A DNA stretch of 64,000 nt from Flavobacterium daemonense (GTDB lineage: Bacteria; Bacteroidota; Bacteroidia; Flavobacteriales; Flavobacteriaceae), in assembly GCF_007341385.1 (NCBI RefSeq), contig NZ_VJYD01000018.1:1-64000 (forward strand), read 5' to 3'. Under the pieces are notes generated by a model. The model was not told the DNA's origin and searched no databases. It worked only from the letters and a program-made list of their open reading frames with translations. Made by a program: the position numbers and the translations under genes. Positions 1-8,107 of the stretch are shown piece by piece (within the stretch, counting starts at the first letter, position 1; every line of letters starts with the position of its first letter).

Positions 1-67
1 GCCAGTATTTCGATGAACGCCTTCGCTGTTGCGGGTGCAAAAGTAGAACCTTTATTCAGTTATACAA
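1..67 (-). promoter_or_regulatory. stable RNA (probable rRNA operon) promoter and leader, cut by the window edge
   Basis: Read on the minus strand, a TTG (67-65) is followed after 19 nt by TACTTTTG (45-38), matching the Bacteroidetes consensus TTG-N19/21-TAnnTTTG. An A-rich tract lies upstream (about 92-68), as in strong stable-RNA promoters. Downstream the transcript begins GCACCCGC, and positions 18-1 read GTTCATCGAAATACTGGC, which resembles the leader and boxA-like segment that I recall upstream of 16S and 23S genes in Flavobacteria. The RNA gene itself would lie outside the window. The promoter match is seen directly; the rRNA assignment is inference. Confidence 0.6.
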
Positions 68-344
68 GACTTTTTCGGCACTTTTTTTCTTCTTTTTTCA
101 ATCTTTTTCCTAACTCGCTGGAAACCGTTTCTTTACATTTGCGATTTTTTTGAGATATTGTAGGGCTTTTCTGAATCAAGGCGCGGTTTGGGCAATTTGT
201 GCGCTTTCCGGTCGTCCGTTTTGGGAAGTTTTCAGATTTTTTCTGCTTTTTCGAAGAGAAAACAATATTTTAAGGCGGAGTTTACGGCGCTTTTTATCAC
301 GCAGAGTCGCAGAGGCGCAAAGTTTTTCTTCTGGAAAGGGGTTT

Positions 345-460
345 CCTAGCCCCGATAGAAGCGAAAATCCTTTTGTGGCGGCCCAGAGGCTTCGGGAGGC
401 ACAAAAGATTACTTCGTCAGTTCGCTATCGCTCGTGTGTAGCGGATAGCGGGAAACAGCT
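345..460 (+). repeat. structured intergenic element with CCCCGATAG and GCGGATAGCGGG ends
   Basis: The segment starts CCTAGCCCCGATAGAAGCG and ends GCGGATAGCGGGAAACAGCT. Between them is a hairpin with arms TTTTGTG (371-377) and CACAAAA (400-406). From memory the same end motifs recur after genes in many Flavobacteriia, so this is probably one copy of a dispersed structured repeat. Only one copy is in this window. The function is unknown. Open reading frames crossing it look accidental. Confidence 0.5.
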
Positions 461-535
461 ACTTGTCAAAATCATATCACCTTTTAAAACCCAAGGACTT
501 CTACTCCGCTCTGCCTGGCAAGTACACCTATTATA

Positions 536-627
536 TATATGTATGGTTTCCGTTGCGCACAAGACGCACTGCTGTGCGCCTCTACGGAAAATTGGGACTT
601 GATTATTCCTATACATATATATGTATA
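536..627. repeat. nested inverted repeat flanked by TATATATATG tracts
   Basis: An inner hairpin pairs GCGCACA with TGTGCGC around a loop containing GACGCACTGC, and an outer stem pairs TTTCCG with CGGAAA. On both sides are similar AT tracts (TATATATATGTATGG and ACATATATATGTATA). This looks like an intergenic palindromic repeat. No gene is supported between 100 and 819. Confidence 0.4.
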
Positions 628-753
628 AAAAAAAACGATTGATTTTTGCAAAACTGTGGGGCCATTGTATATAAACTGGGATATTTTTGATCTTCTTGTT
701 TTCTCAACGTTCGAGAATTCATTTATTTGCAAAGTGATTCAGCTATATCTTTA

Positions 754-761
754 TATATTTG
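754..761 (+). promoter_or_regulatory. -7 promoter element TATATTTG for the 820 gene
   Basis: TATATTTG matches TAnnTTTG and lies 58 nt before the ATG at 820. The nearest TTG (727-729) is 24 nt upstream, slightly wider than the usual 19-21, so the -33 box is doubtful. Confidence 0.35.
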
Positions 762-819
762 CTTCGACAATCTATCATACAAATCAACGATCTGAATTAT
801 CAAATTTTCGAAATATTTA

Positions 820-1179
820 ATGACTATACAAGATTTAATAGGCGAATATGCCATTTCTGGAAGCAATCAAGAAGAGAACAATGAAATCAGTTATAAAGGG
901 GTTTTGACTTTGTCATTGGATAACAATAACCGAATTATAGCTGATTGGCTTATAAATGGTACACAGAAACAAAAAGGTACTGGATTTTTTAAAGACAACA
1001 TTCTTGTGATTAACTTTAGATATAAGGGAGATGATCATAAAATCTACAAAGGAGTAGCTGTTTATCGTTGTTTGACCAAAGATTTTCTGGACGGATTCTG
1101 GTCTGAAAAACACGGCAATCCTCTTTTTCTAGGAACAGAGCATTGTCTTCGAGTAGAAACAACTGAAAAACTCAATTAA
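820..1179 (+). CDS. small hypothetical protein, probably a beta-barrel or lipocalin-like fold
   Basis: A 119-residue soluble protein with no signal peptide or membrane segment. The alternation of G-Y, W-L and G-T-G segments (GEYAISGSN near the start, IIADWLINGTQKQKGTG in the middle, GVAVYRC and GFWSEKHGNP near the end) resembles small antiparallel beta-barrel proteins of the type 'GxY...GxxY.G...W...GxG...GxW'. I do not recognise a named family with confidence. It ends next to the convergent efflux operon, its stop codon directly abutting the permease stop at 1180, so the two share a 3' boundary without a visible terminator. Function unknown. That the gene is real is supported by codon pattern and an upstream -7 element. 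Confidence 0.75.
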   Translation: MTIQDLIGEYAISGSNQEENNEISYKGVLTLSLDNNNRIIADWLINGTQKQKGTGFFKDNILVINFRYKGDDHKIYKGVAVYRCLTKDFLDGFWSEKHGNPLFLGTEHCLRVETTEKLN

Positions 1180-2304
1180 TCAACTTGTTTTTCTGTAATT
1201 ATAAATTGCAAGCGCATTTAAGACAATCGCAAAAATAATCAGATACAATAACTCTTTCCCTACTTCATTCAATCCGCTTCCTTTTAAAACAATAAGACGG
1301 ACAACTTTTATGAAATGCGTCACGGGAGTAAACTGAGACATAACTCTTGCCCAATTTGGCATACTATCGGTACTTGTAAAAAGCCCGCTCATTAGCGTGA
1401 AAATCATCATAAAGAAAAAGGCGATAAACATAGCCTGCAATTGTGTGTCAGCAAAAGTCGAAATCAAAAGCCCTAATCCTAACACTGCAATCAAGTAAAC
1501 TCCGGCAAAAATATAAAGCACTAAAAGGCTACCTGCTGGGAATATCCCGTAAATGACATACATTATAATAAGCCCAACTGTAAAAACAATTGTCCCAACA
1601 ATCCAAAACGGTATCAGTTTCCCTAAAATGAACTGCCATTTTTGAATAGGCGTTACATTAATTTGCTCAATAGTTCCAATTTCTTTCTCTTTTACAATAT
1701 TAAGAGCCGAAATAAAACCGCCGATCAATGTCAACAACAATACTAAAATTCCTGGAACCATATAATATTTATATTCGGCTCGAGGGTTGTACCAATTTGT
1801 ACTTGTGAGCGTAATTAAAGAAGGGGAAATCGAAGCCGACTGCGGCGGCAGTTTGAATCGTATATCAAGATCTTTGCTGAAATCAGCTAATACAACGCTC
1901 AAATAAGCATTTCCAATATTTGATTTTGTTCCATTAATAGCATCTGCAGCAATATTTACTTTCTGGCTTCCTTCTCGAACCAAATTTCGTTCAAATCCGG
2001 ATGGAATTTCTAAAATCAAATCGGCATCACCTGTTTCGATAAGTTTCAGACCTTCCAAATAAGAAGCTGGGGCCGCGACAAGATGAAAATATCCTGACGA
2101 ATTAATTTTATTAATCAGTTTTTGCGAATACGAGCTGTGATCATGGTCAACATAAACAATGTTCACATTTTTAACTTCAAAATTGGCCGCCAAAGGCAAA
2201 ATAATAAGCTGTATAGTTGGAACCATAAACATCATTGCCAATATGGTTTTGTCTCGAAATATCTGGCGAAATTCTTTCTGCAATATAAAACGAAGCACTT
2301 TCAT
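1180..2304 (-). CDS. ABC-2 type transporter permease (YbhR/YhhJ-like), distal gene of efflux operon
   Basis: A 374-residue inner-membrane permease. It has one N-terminal membrane segment (about residues 20-40), a large periplasmic domain (about 45-180), and a C-terminal block of five or so hydrophobic helices (about 180-370). This is the layout of ABC2_membrane_3 proteins such as E. coli YbhS/YbhR. The KEFRQIFRDKTIL start is typical of the family. Its ATG overlaps the stop of the previous permease as ATGA (2301-2304), so translation is probably coupled. Last gene of the operon tetR-tolC-hlyD-ABC-ABC-permease-permease; with its sister it probably forms a heterodimeric channel passing substrate to HlyD and TolC. 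The substrate cannot be read from sequence. Confidence 0.9.
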   Translation of the reverse strand: MKVLRFILQKEFRQIFRDKTILAMMFMVPTIQLIILPLAANFEVKNVNIVYVDHDHSSYSQKLINKINSSGYFHLVAAPASYLEGLKLIETGDADLILEIPSGFERNLVREGSQKVNIAADAINGTKSNIGNAYLSVVLADFSKDLDIRFKLPPQSASISPSLITLTSTNWYNPRAEYKYYMVPGILVLLLTLIGGFISALNIVKEKEIGTIEQINVTPIQKWQFILGKLIPFWIVGTIVFTVGLIIMYVIYGIFPAGSLLVLYIFAGVYLIAVLGLGLLISTFADTQLQAMFIAFFFMMIFTLMSGLFTSTDSMPNWARVMSQFTPVTHFIKVVRLIVLKGSGLNEVGKELLYLIIFAIVLNALAIYNYRKTS

Positions 2305-3407
2305 GACAATCTGATTTTAAATTTTTTCAAAGCAATCGTTAATAAAAACAGTGCCATACCGATCAAAATCAGTGTTTCTTTCCAAACATATGAAAACCCC
2401 AAACCTTTTAACATTACTGATTTCACTATAATATAATAATAGTGTGACGGTATTAAATGTGAAATTGCTTGAAAAATCCATGGCATATTTTCTAACGGAA
2501 ACATAAATCCGGTGAGCAATAAAGTTGGCAGCATCATTCCCATCATTGAAATCAGCATTGCGGTTTGTTGTGAATCGGTGACATTTGAGATCAATAATCC
2601 TAGAGAAAGGCACGTAATTATAAACAGAATACTTTCGGCTAAAAGCAATAAAAAACTTCCTTTTATTTCGACATTAAGAAGATATACCGAAAGAAACATA
2701 ATAATCATAAAATTAATAAGTGAAAGCACCAAGTATGGAATTGCTTTTGCAATCAAAACCATTATAGGCTTGAAAGGCGACACTAACAAAATTTCCATAG
2801 TGCCAAGCTCTTTTTCGCGTACGACAGAAACAGAAGTCAATGCCGTACAAACGATCATAAATATTAACGCAATGACGCCCGGAATAAAATTGAGCGAACC
2901 ATTTTGTTGTTCATTATATAGTTGTCTTAATTCTGGTACAATTTGGTAATTAATTTTTGCAGATGAATTTAAGTCGCGCTGATAATCATTTACAATTGCA
3001 TTTAAATAATTCGTCACAATTGTTGCCGTATTAGGATCGGAAGCATCAGCAATCACTTGGATTTTTGCTCCGCCAATGCGTTGTAAATCCGAACCAAAAT
3101 TTGCTGGAAAAACCACAGCACATTTTATGCTTCCGTCTTTAAACCTATTCTCAATGTCTTTATAATCCAAAATTGGGGATTCGGTTTTAAAATAAGAACT
3201 TGATTGAATTTTTCTGATAATCTTTTCGGTGTGAATATCATGTGAATTGTCCTGCATGGCAATTCCGATATTTTTGACTTCACTGCTCAAAGCGTAGCCA
3301 AAAAGAATAATCTGTGCCACAGGAAGTCCAAAGAGAATCAGCAAGGTTCTTTGATCCCTGAAAACGTGATAAAATTCTTTCCGAATGAAAACCAATAATC
3401 TTTTCAT
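2301..3407 (-). CDS. ABC-2 type transporter permease (YbhS-like)
   Basis: A 368-residue permease paralogous to its downstream neighbour: N-terminal helix (about residues 18-38), extracytoplasmic domain, then five or six C-terminal helices (about 175-365). The VVREKELGTMEILLVSPFKP segment before the helical block is characteristic of ABC-2 permeases. The reading frame extends 13 codons further upstream, but the ATG at 3407 is preferred because it gives the usual MKRLLVFIRKEF start and falls 1 nt after the stop of the ATPase gene. It overlaps the next permease by 4 nt. Expected to act in the inner membrane with the two ATPases encoded just upstream. Confidence 0.9.
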   Translation of the reverse strand: MKRLLVFIRKEFYHVFRDQRTLLILFGLPVAQIILFGYALSSEVKNIGIAMQDNSHDIHTEKIIRKIQSSSYFKTESPILDYKDIENRFKDGSIKCAVVFPANFGSDLQRIGGAKIQVIADASDPNTATIVTNYLNAIVNDYQRDLNSSAKINYQIVPELRQLYNEQQNGSLNFIPGVIALIFMIVCTALTSVSVVREKELGTMEILLVSPFKPIMVLIAKAIPYLVLSLINFMIIMFLSVYLLNVEIKGSFLLLLAESILFIITCLSLGLLISNVTDSQQTAMLISMMGMMLPTLLLTGFMFPLENMPWIFQAISHLIPSHYYYIIVKSVMLKGLGFSYVWKETLILIGMALFLLTIALKKFKIRLS

Positions 3408-3408
3408 A

Positions 3409-4152
3409 TTAATCAGCAGCTCTTGTGGCATTTCGTGCCAGTTCATAAAAAACTTCGTCCATTGAAGTAGTATTGAAGCGATTTTTCAATGCAGAAGGAG
3501 AATCAATCGCCTCAATTTTTCCATCGACCATAATACTGATTCGGTTACAATATTCGGCTTCATCCATATAATGCGTAGTCACAAATACCGTAATTCCATT
3601 GGCGGCAGCCTCATAAATCATATCCCAAAATTGCCTTCTTGTTATTGGATCGACGCCTCCTGTGGGTTCATCTAAAAAAACAATTTTTGGACGATGAAAA
3701 ACTGCAACCGAAAAAGCCAATTTCTGTTTCCAGCCCAAAGGAAGTCCCCCCACCAATTTTTTAGCTTCTTTTTCTAAACCTAAAGTCTTAATCAATACAG
3801 CGCTTCTTTCCTTGATTTCAGGACGAGAAACACCATAAACGCCACCATAAAATTCAATATTTTCAAGAATCGTCAAGTTATCGTACAATGAAAACTTCTG
3901 ACTCATATAACCAATATTCTTTTTGATTTTTTCTTGCTGTTTATAGACATCAAATCCCGCAACGCTGGCTTCTCCCGAAGTTGGATAAGATAGTCCGCAG
4001 AGAATTCGCATTGCAGTTGTTTTTCCTGCTCCGTTTGCGCCTAAAAAGCCAAATATTTCACCTTCGCTGACCTCAAAACTGATTTTATCAACGGCTTTGA
4101 AATCACCAAACTGTTTGGTCAAATCTTTACAAATTATCGCTTTATCCTGCAT
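3409..4152 (-). CDS. ABC transporter ATP-binding protein, second of two
   Basis: A 247-residue nucleotide-binding protein. Walker A GANGAGKTT at about residues 38-46, Q-loop near SQKFSLY (about 84-90), a divergent signature VGGLPLGWKQKLA (about 134-146) in place of LSGGQ, Walker B VFLDEP followed by TGGVDP, and the H-loop TTHYMDEAEYC. It probably energises export through the two permeases downstream. Together with the preceding ATPase it corresponds to the two halves of E. coli YbhF, where both ATPase domains are in one polypeptide. The atypical signature motif is worth noting, but the catalytic motifs are intact. Confidence 0.92.
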   Translation of the reverse strand: MQDKAIICKDLTKQFGDFKAVDKISFEVSEGEIFGFLGANGAGKTTAMRILCGLSYPTSGEASVAGFDVYKQQEKIKKNIGYMSQKFSLYDNLTILENIEFYGGVYGVSRPEIKERSAVLIKTLGLEKEAKKLVGGLPLGWKQKLAFSVAVFHRPKIVFLDEPTGGVDPITRRQFWDMIYEAAANGITVFVTTHYMDEAEYCNRISIMVDGKIEAIDSPSALKNRFNTTSMDEVFYELARNATRAAD

Positions 4153-4168
4153 TTGGCATTTCTTTTAA

Positions 4169-5092
4169 TTATTTTAAATCACTTTGTTCGCGCATTAAGC
4201 GAATAAAACTATCTTCAATCGTAGGCTCTATTTTTTTTACTTCAAAATTTTCAGGATTGTATTTTTCAGCAATCGAATGAATTGCTTCCTCATTTGCATT
4301 TTCTGCCACAAGTGTTATATGAAGAAATTCACCAAAAGCATCACAGCTTTCTATTTCTTGGTCATTTCTGAGATCCTGGAGAAGCTTGTAAATATTTTTC
4401 GCTTTGACAGCAAAAAGCGGTTTCGGAAAACTTTTAATAATTTGCTTTGGCGTATCAACAGACATTATTTTGCCATTTTGCATCAAAGCAATTCGATCAC
4501 ATAATTTCGCTTCGTCCATATAAGGTGTCGAAACGACTATGGTAATTTGTTGTTCTTTTAATTTGCCCAACATTTCCCAAAACTCACTTCTAGAAACCAC
4601 GTCAACACCTGTTGTTGGTTCGTCTAAAAATAAAACTTCGGGTTTATGAATCAAAGCACAACACAGCGCTAATTTCTGTTTCATTCCGCCCGAAAGTTTT
4701 CCGGCGCGTCTATCATTAAAAGGTTTTATTTGATCGTAGATATCTTTAATCAATTCATAATTTTCGTCGATTGTAGTTCCAAAAATCGTTGCAAAAAAAT
4801 TAAGATTTTCTTTCACCGTCAAATCCTGATACAGCGAAAATTTCCCAGGCATATACCCTACTTTGTTTCTAATTTCCTGAAAATCTTTTACCACATCATG
4901 CCCTTGAACAGTAGCAGAACCGCCATCAGAAAGCAGCAATGTTGTCAAAATACGGAAAATAGAAGTTTTTCCAGCTCCATCGGGACCAATTAATCCGAAA
5001 AGCTCCCCTTTTTGCACCTCAAAAGACACGTCATCTACGGCAACAAAATCACCATATTTTTTACTGATATTTTTTAACGTAACTGCCGGCAT
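4169..5092 (-). CDS. ABC transporter ATP-binding protein, first of two
   Basis: A 307-residue ATPase. Walker A GPDGAGKTS (about 36-44), signature LSGGMKQ (about 133-139), Walker B VLFLDEPTTGVD (about 153-164) and the switch STPYMDEAKLC (the H-loop position carries P-Y rather than the usual H). After the ATPase core, about 80 extra C-terminal residues form the regulatory extension common in this family. An upstream TTG at 5113 would overlap hlyD; the ATG at 5092, 8 nt after the hlyD stop, gives the normal start just before VTLKNISKKYG. The missing H-loop histidine suggests that this ATPase may contribute a degenerate site in an asymmetric pair. Confident on family, unsure on activity. Confidence 0.9.
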   Translation of the reverse strand: MPAVTLKNISKKYGDFVAVDDVSFEVQKGELFGLIGPDGAGKTSIFRILTTLLLSDGGSATVQGHDVVKDFQEIRNKVGYMPGKFSLYQDLTVKENLNFFATIFGTTIDENYELIKDIYDQIKPFNDRRAGKLSGGMKQKLALCCALIHKPEVLFLDEPTTGVDVVSRSEFWEMLGKLKEQQITIVVSTPYMDEAKLCDRIALMQNGKIMSVDTPKQIIKSFPKPLFAVKAKNIYKLLQDLRNDQEIESCDAFGEFLHITLVAENANEEAIHSIAEKYNPENFEVKKIEPTIEDSFIRLMREQSDLK

Positions 5093-5100
5093 AACATTGT

Positions 5101-6003
5101 TTATTTTGACCAAAGCACTTCTCCGTACATTCCAATTTTCAAAAATCCGTCATTCTTTACTTTCACTTTTATAGCGTAAACTAAATTTGCTCTTTCATCT
5201 TTCGTCGGGATTGTTTTTGGTGAAAACTCCGATTTATCTGAAATCCAACTTATTGTCCCTGAATATTCTTTGTATTTCTTTTCCCCCTGATCAATTCGCA
5301 CTTTAACTTGCTGTCCAATTTTAATTTGAGGCAATTGTGATCCTGTAATATAAGCCCTTAGATTCAACGATTCAAGATTCGCAATTTTATAAAGTGGTTT
5401 ACCAACGACTGCCATTTCATATTGTTCTGCATATTTGGTCAAAACCGTTCCTTTCACTGGGTTTACAATAATGCTTTTATTCAATTGATCCTGAACTCCT
5501 TTTAGTTGAACACCAACAGTATTTCCCTGCTCGGTCAGGTTTTCGTTTGTTATTTCTAAAGAATTTTTCTGTGCACTAATTTGCGATTGAAGCGTAGCTA
5601 CTTTAGCATTTGCATCGTCCAATTGTTTTTGTGAAGACACGCCTCCTTTAACTAGTTTTTCAATTCGGTTGCGGTCAAGTACTGCATTTGCAAGCTGTTT
5701 TCTTAAAGCGTCTGTCTGAATTTGCTCTTGTGGTCTTCCGCTTAAAATTGCTTTTTTATTCTGTTTCAACTGCATTTTATTGATTGCTAATTGGGTACTA
5801 TCAATATATCCCACTTTTTGACCGGCTTCTAATTGTTGTCCTTCTTCAACATTCAATTGTAAAATTTGACCATTTGATTCGGCTGCAAGAATAGTTTCAA
5901 CAGCTTCAAAAGAGCCCGAAGCATCAAAATCATTTTCTTTGTTATGGCATGAAACTAGGCAGATCATTGGTACAAGAAAAAATAAAAGCTTTATCTTTTT
6001 CAT
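5101..6003 (-). CDS. HlyD/YbhG-type membrane-fusion lipoprotein of efflux pump
   Basis: A 300-residue periplasmic adaptor. It begins with a lipoprotein signal (MKKIKLLFF...LVSC, lipid Cys19). Then come a first lipoyl half (SNGQILQLNVEEGQQLEAGQKVGYID), a long helical hairpin with coiled-coil character (about residues 75-165), a second lipoyl half (VNPVKGTVLTKYAEQYEMAVVGKPL) and a beta-barrel domain (about 205-298). This is the normal order in HlyD_D23/YbhG proteins. It should bridge the ABC-2 permeases and the TolC-like channel encoded 12 nt upstream. Lipid anchoring, rather than a transmembrane helix, is common in Bacteroidetes adaptors. Confidence 0.92.
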   Translation of the reverse strand: MKKIKLLFFLVPMICLVSCHNKENDFDASGSFEAVETILAAESNGQILQLNVEEGQQLEAGQKVGYIDSTQLAINKMQLKQNKKAILSGRPQEQIQTDALRKQLANAVLDRNRIEKLVKGGVSSQKQLDDANAKVATLQSQISAQKNSLEITNENLTEQGNTVGVQLKGVQDQLNKSIIVNPVKGTVLTKYAEQYEMAVVGKPLYKIANLESLNLRAYITGSQLPQIKIGQQVKVRIDQGEKKYKEYSGTISWISDKSEFSPKTIPTKDERANLVYAIKVKVKNDGFLKIGMYGEVLWSK

Positions 6004-6015
6004 AATATTATGGTA

Positions 6016-7257
6016 TTAATTTCCTTTGATTGTTTGATACTCATAAGCACTCATGAGCAATTGAATTTCATGCAATGCTTTCTCGGCACGTGCAGTTCCT
6101 TCTTTTTCAGTCGCATTAAGCAAATCTACTAAGGGACCGGCACCGGTATCGTATTTCAACTGATATCCTTCACGAATTTTTTGGCGAAGTTTTACAAGCT
6201 CATCATCATCTTTTAAAATGGCCGCCTGTCTTTCGATATCTGTCTTTTTTTGATTCATCTGAAATCTGGTATTGAATAAAAAGGTTTCTTCCTGGACTTC
6301 TATTTTTTTCAATTCCTGTTGTGTCAGCTGTTTTTCATTTGAATTTTTATACAAGCCTTTTATATCCCAGCCAACACTCAAACCTGCAACTCCTACTGTA
6401 GAAATTTTGTTTGGTCCCAAATTGACTCCAGGCGCCAGGACAACGCCAGCACCAAGTAATCCAACTTTTGGCATTAAATTCACTTTCTGCATATCTGATT
6501 GTGCGTTGATAAGATTTCGCTGACTCTCAAAACGTTTTTGCTCTGGACGATTGATCAAAGTATCAATTCCAATAACATTTATAGGTTTTTCCAGTTTTGC
6601 CTGACTGATATTCTTGCCTGTTAAATACGAAAGCATCGTTTGATAACCGTTTCTGGTATATTGAAAATCTGTTTTTTGCCTGCTGAGATTTAGCTGTTCC
6701 GCTTTCATTTCGTCAACATCGGTTTTATAGGCGAGTCCGTTGTCATAGAGTTTTTTTACTTTATCAATATTATTGGCAAGAATGGCGTTTTGAATTTCCA
6801 ATTGTTTCAACTGTTCATCAATCAAAAGCATTCCGAAATAAAGCTGATTCACTCGTGAACGCAAATCATAAAGTGAAACTTCGACAGAAGTCTTATCGAC
6901 ATTTGAAGATGCTTCGATAATTTTTTTTTGAGTTTTTGTAGCACCACCATCCCAAATCATCTGATTTACTTGTCCCAAACCAATAAACTTGAACTTACTG
7001 TCGCTTCCAGAACTTCCCAAACTCGGAAAATCTCCAAAAACATAACCTTCAATCGCAGTGAGACTTATTTGAGGCAAATAGGCTTTATTGGCATTGCTCA
7101 ATGTATATTCTTTGCTTTTATCAATCAGTTCATATTGTTTGATTAAAGGATAATTTTCGACCGCGAGCTGATAACTCTGATCAACGGTCAGCGTCTGTGC
7201 TCCTACATTTATAAAACACAGAATTCCAACATATTTAAGTAAGTTTAATTTCCTCAT
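6016..7257 (-). CDS. TolC-family outer membrane efflux protein
   Basis: A 413-residue protein with a Sec signal peptide (MRKLNLLKYVGILCFINVGAQ) followed by two OEP repeats rich in helices: TLTVDQSYQLAVENYPLIKQ opens the first and the second half restarts near residue 230. Positions such as NGLAYKTDVDEM and TGAGPLVDLLNATEKE are the typical turn segments of the family. It should form the trimeric outer-membrane exit duct for the HlyD/ABC pump encoded downstream. The tetR gene ends 29 nt upstream, so regulator and pump are co-transcribed. Confidence 0.92.
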   Translation of the reverse strand: MRKLNLLKYVGILCFINVGAQTLTVDQSYQLAVENYPLIKQYELIDKSKEYTLSNANKAYLPQISLTAIEGYVFGDFPSLGSSGSDSKFKFIGLGQVNQMIWDGGATKTQKKIIEASSNVDKTSVEVSLYDLRSRVNQLYFGMLLIDEQLKQLEIQNAILANNIDKVKKLYDNGLAYKTDVDEMKAEQLNLSRQKTDFQYTRNGYQTMLSYLTGKNISQAKLEKPINVIGIDTLINRPEQKRFESQRNLINAQSDMQKVNLMPKVGLLGAGVVLAPGVNLGPNKISTVGVAGLSVGWDIKGLYKNSNEKQLTQQELKKIEVQEETFLFNTRFQMNQKKTDIERQAAILKDDDELVKLRQKIREGYQLKYDTGAGPLVDLLNATEKEGTARAEKALHEIQLLMSAYEYQTIKGN

Positions 7258-7286
7258 TTTGTATAAATAAATTAACTTCTAAAATT

Positions 7287-7916
7287 TTACACAGTCATAA
7301 ACATTGTATTGATCCAAATTGGAATTTTCTTTTTGCGCTCTTGCATTAACAGATGAAATTCCTCTGTTTTTAAATTTCTGCTTCCCATAACAATAGGTTT
7401 TGCTATAAATGGAAAAATAACCAATCCTAAAAGATTCATCAAAAAATGAAGTGGATTTGGTTCTGATATTATTTTTTTCTGTACCGATTCCTGAAACTGC
7501 TTTATAAAGACCGAATCATTTAAAATTTCTCTGATTGGAAGCCTTTTTAAAAGACCATCAGGATTGTTCCGAATTTCAGTCAAAATAAAGGTGGGGATTT
7601 CTGGTTCGGCAATAATAAAATCGATATAACGATCGGCAATAATTTCGACTTTTTGCTGCAACGAAGTTTTATCGTCATTCAATATAATTTTCACACTGCC
7701 AACAAAACCTGCAAAAGTTTCCACCATTATGATTTCAAAAAGCTTTGCCTTACTTCTAAAATAATAGTTGAGCAAAGCAAGATTCAAACCGGCTTCCTCG
7801 GCAATGTCTCTTGTTCTAGTTGCCGTAAATCCTTTTTTATAAAAAACTGTTTTTGCGGCAGCTTTTATTTTTTCTTCTGTAGTTGTGTCCTTCTTTTTGG
7901 ACTCTGAAACACTCAT
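7287..7916 (-). CDS. TetR/AcrR-family repressor of the efflux operon
   Basis: A 209-residue regulator. The N-terminal HTH domain runs from about residue 14 to 60: EKIKAAAKTVFYKKGFTATRTRDIAEEAGLN then LLNYYFRSKAKLFE, with the recognition helix followed by the Y-Y-F motif typical of TetR. The rest is a helical ligand/dimer domain without recognisable specificity. The first gene of its own operon, it probably represses the pump by binding the palindrome at 7972-7987 and releases it on binding a toxic ligand. The arrangement parallels CecR (YbiH) with the ybh pump in E. coli. Confidence 0.9.
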   Translation of the reverse strand: MSVSESKKKDTTTEEKIKAAAKTVFYKKGFTATRTRDIAEEAGLNLALLNYYFRSKAKLFEIIMVETFAGFVGSVKIILNDDKTSLQQKVEIIADRYIDFIIAEPEIPTFILTEIRNNPDGLLKRLPIREILNDSVFIKQFQESVQKKIISEPNPLHFLMNLLGLVIFPFIAKPIVMGSRNLKTEEFHLLMQERKKKIPIWINTMFMTV

Positions 7917-7933
7917 TTCTAATAATTTACATA

Positions 7934-7941
7934 CAAATATA
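7934..7941 (-). promoter_or_regulatory. -7 promoter element of the tetR-efflux operon
   Basis: On the minus strand TATATTTG matches TAnnTTTG, with a TTG about 22 nt upstream and the tetR ATG 18 nt downstream. Spacing is one nucleotide wider than the consensus. Confidence 0.45.
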
Positions 7942-7971
7942 AAATATTTTAAAATATCTTAAACAAAAATT

Positions 7972-8000
7972 TTAATCAAATGATTAAATATTTTGATTAA
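7972..8000. promoter_or_regulatory. candidate TetR operator (palindrome plus extra half-site)
   Basis: TTAATCA-AA-TGATTAA (7972-7987) is an inverted repeat with 7-bp arms, and a third half-site TTTGATTAA follows at 7992-8000. It sits between the divergent tetR operon and the DUF2490 gene, just upstream of the tetR -33 region. Position and symmetry suit a TetR-type operator; binding is inference. Confidence 0.45.
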
Positions 8001-8107
8001 TAGTTAATTAACTGAAAAATAGTATCTTTACACTACATTGTTTTGAATTATTGCATTTTATCGATTCTACAGAAATTTATTGTTTAAGCTAATTTCTATT
8101 GTATTGT

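Noticed and set aside
150..602. 150-codon plus-strand frame
   Set aside because: It runs through the structured CCCCGATAG element and the nested palindrome; the translation is Arg/Phe-rich without domain or signal, so it is taken as chance.
2122..2436. 104-codon frame antisense to the ABC permeases
   Set aside because: Antisense shadow of two clear permease genes.
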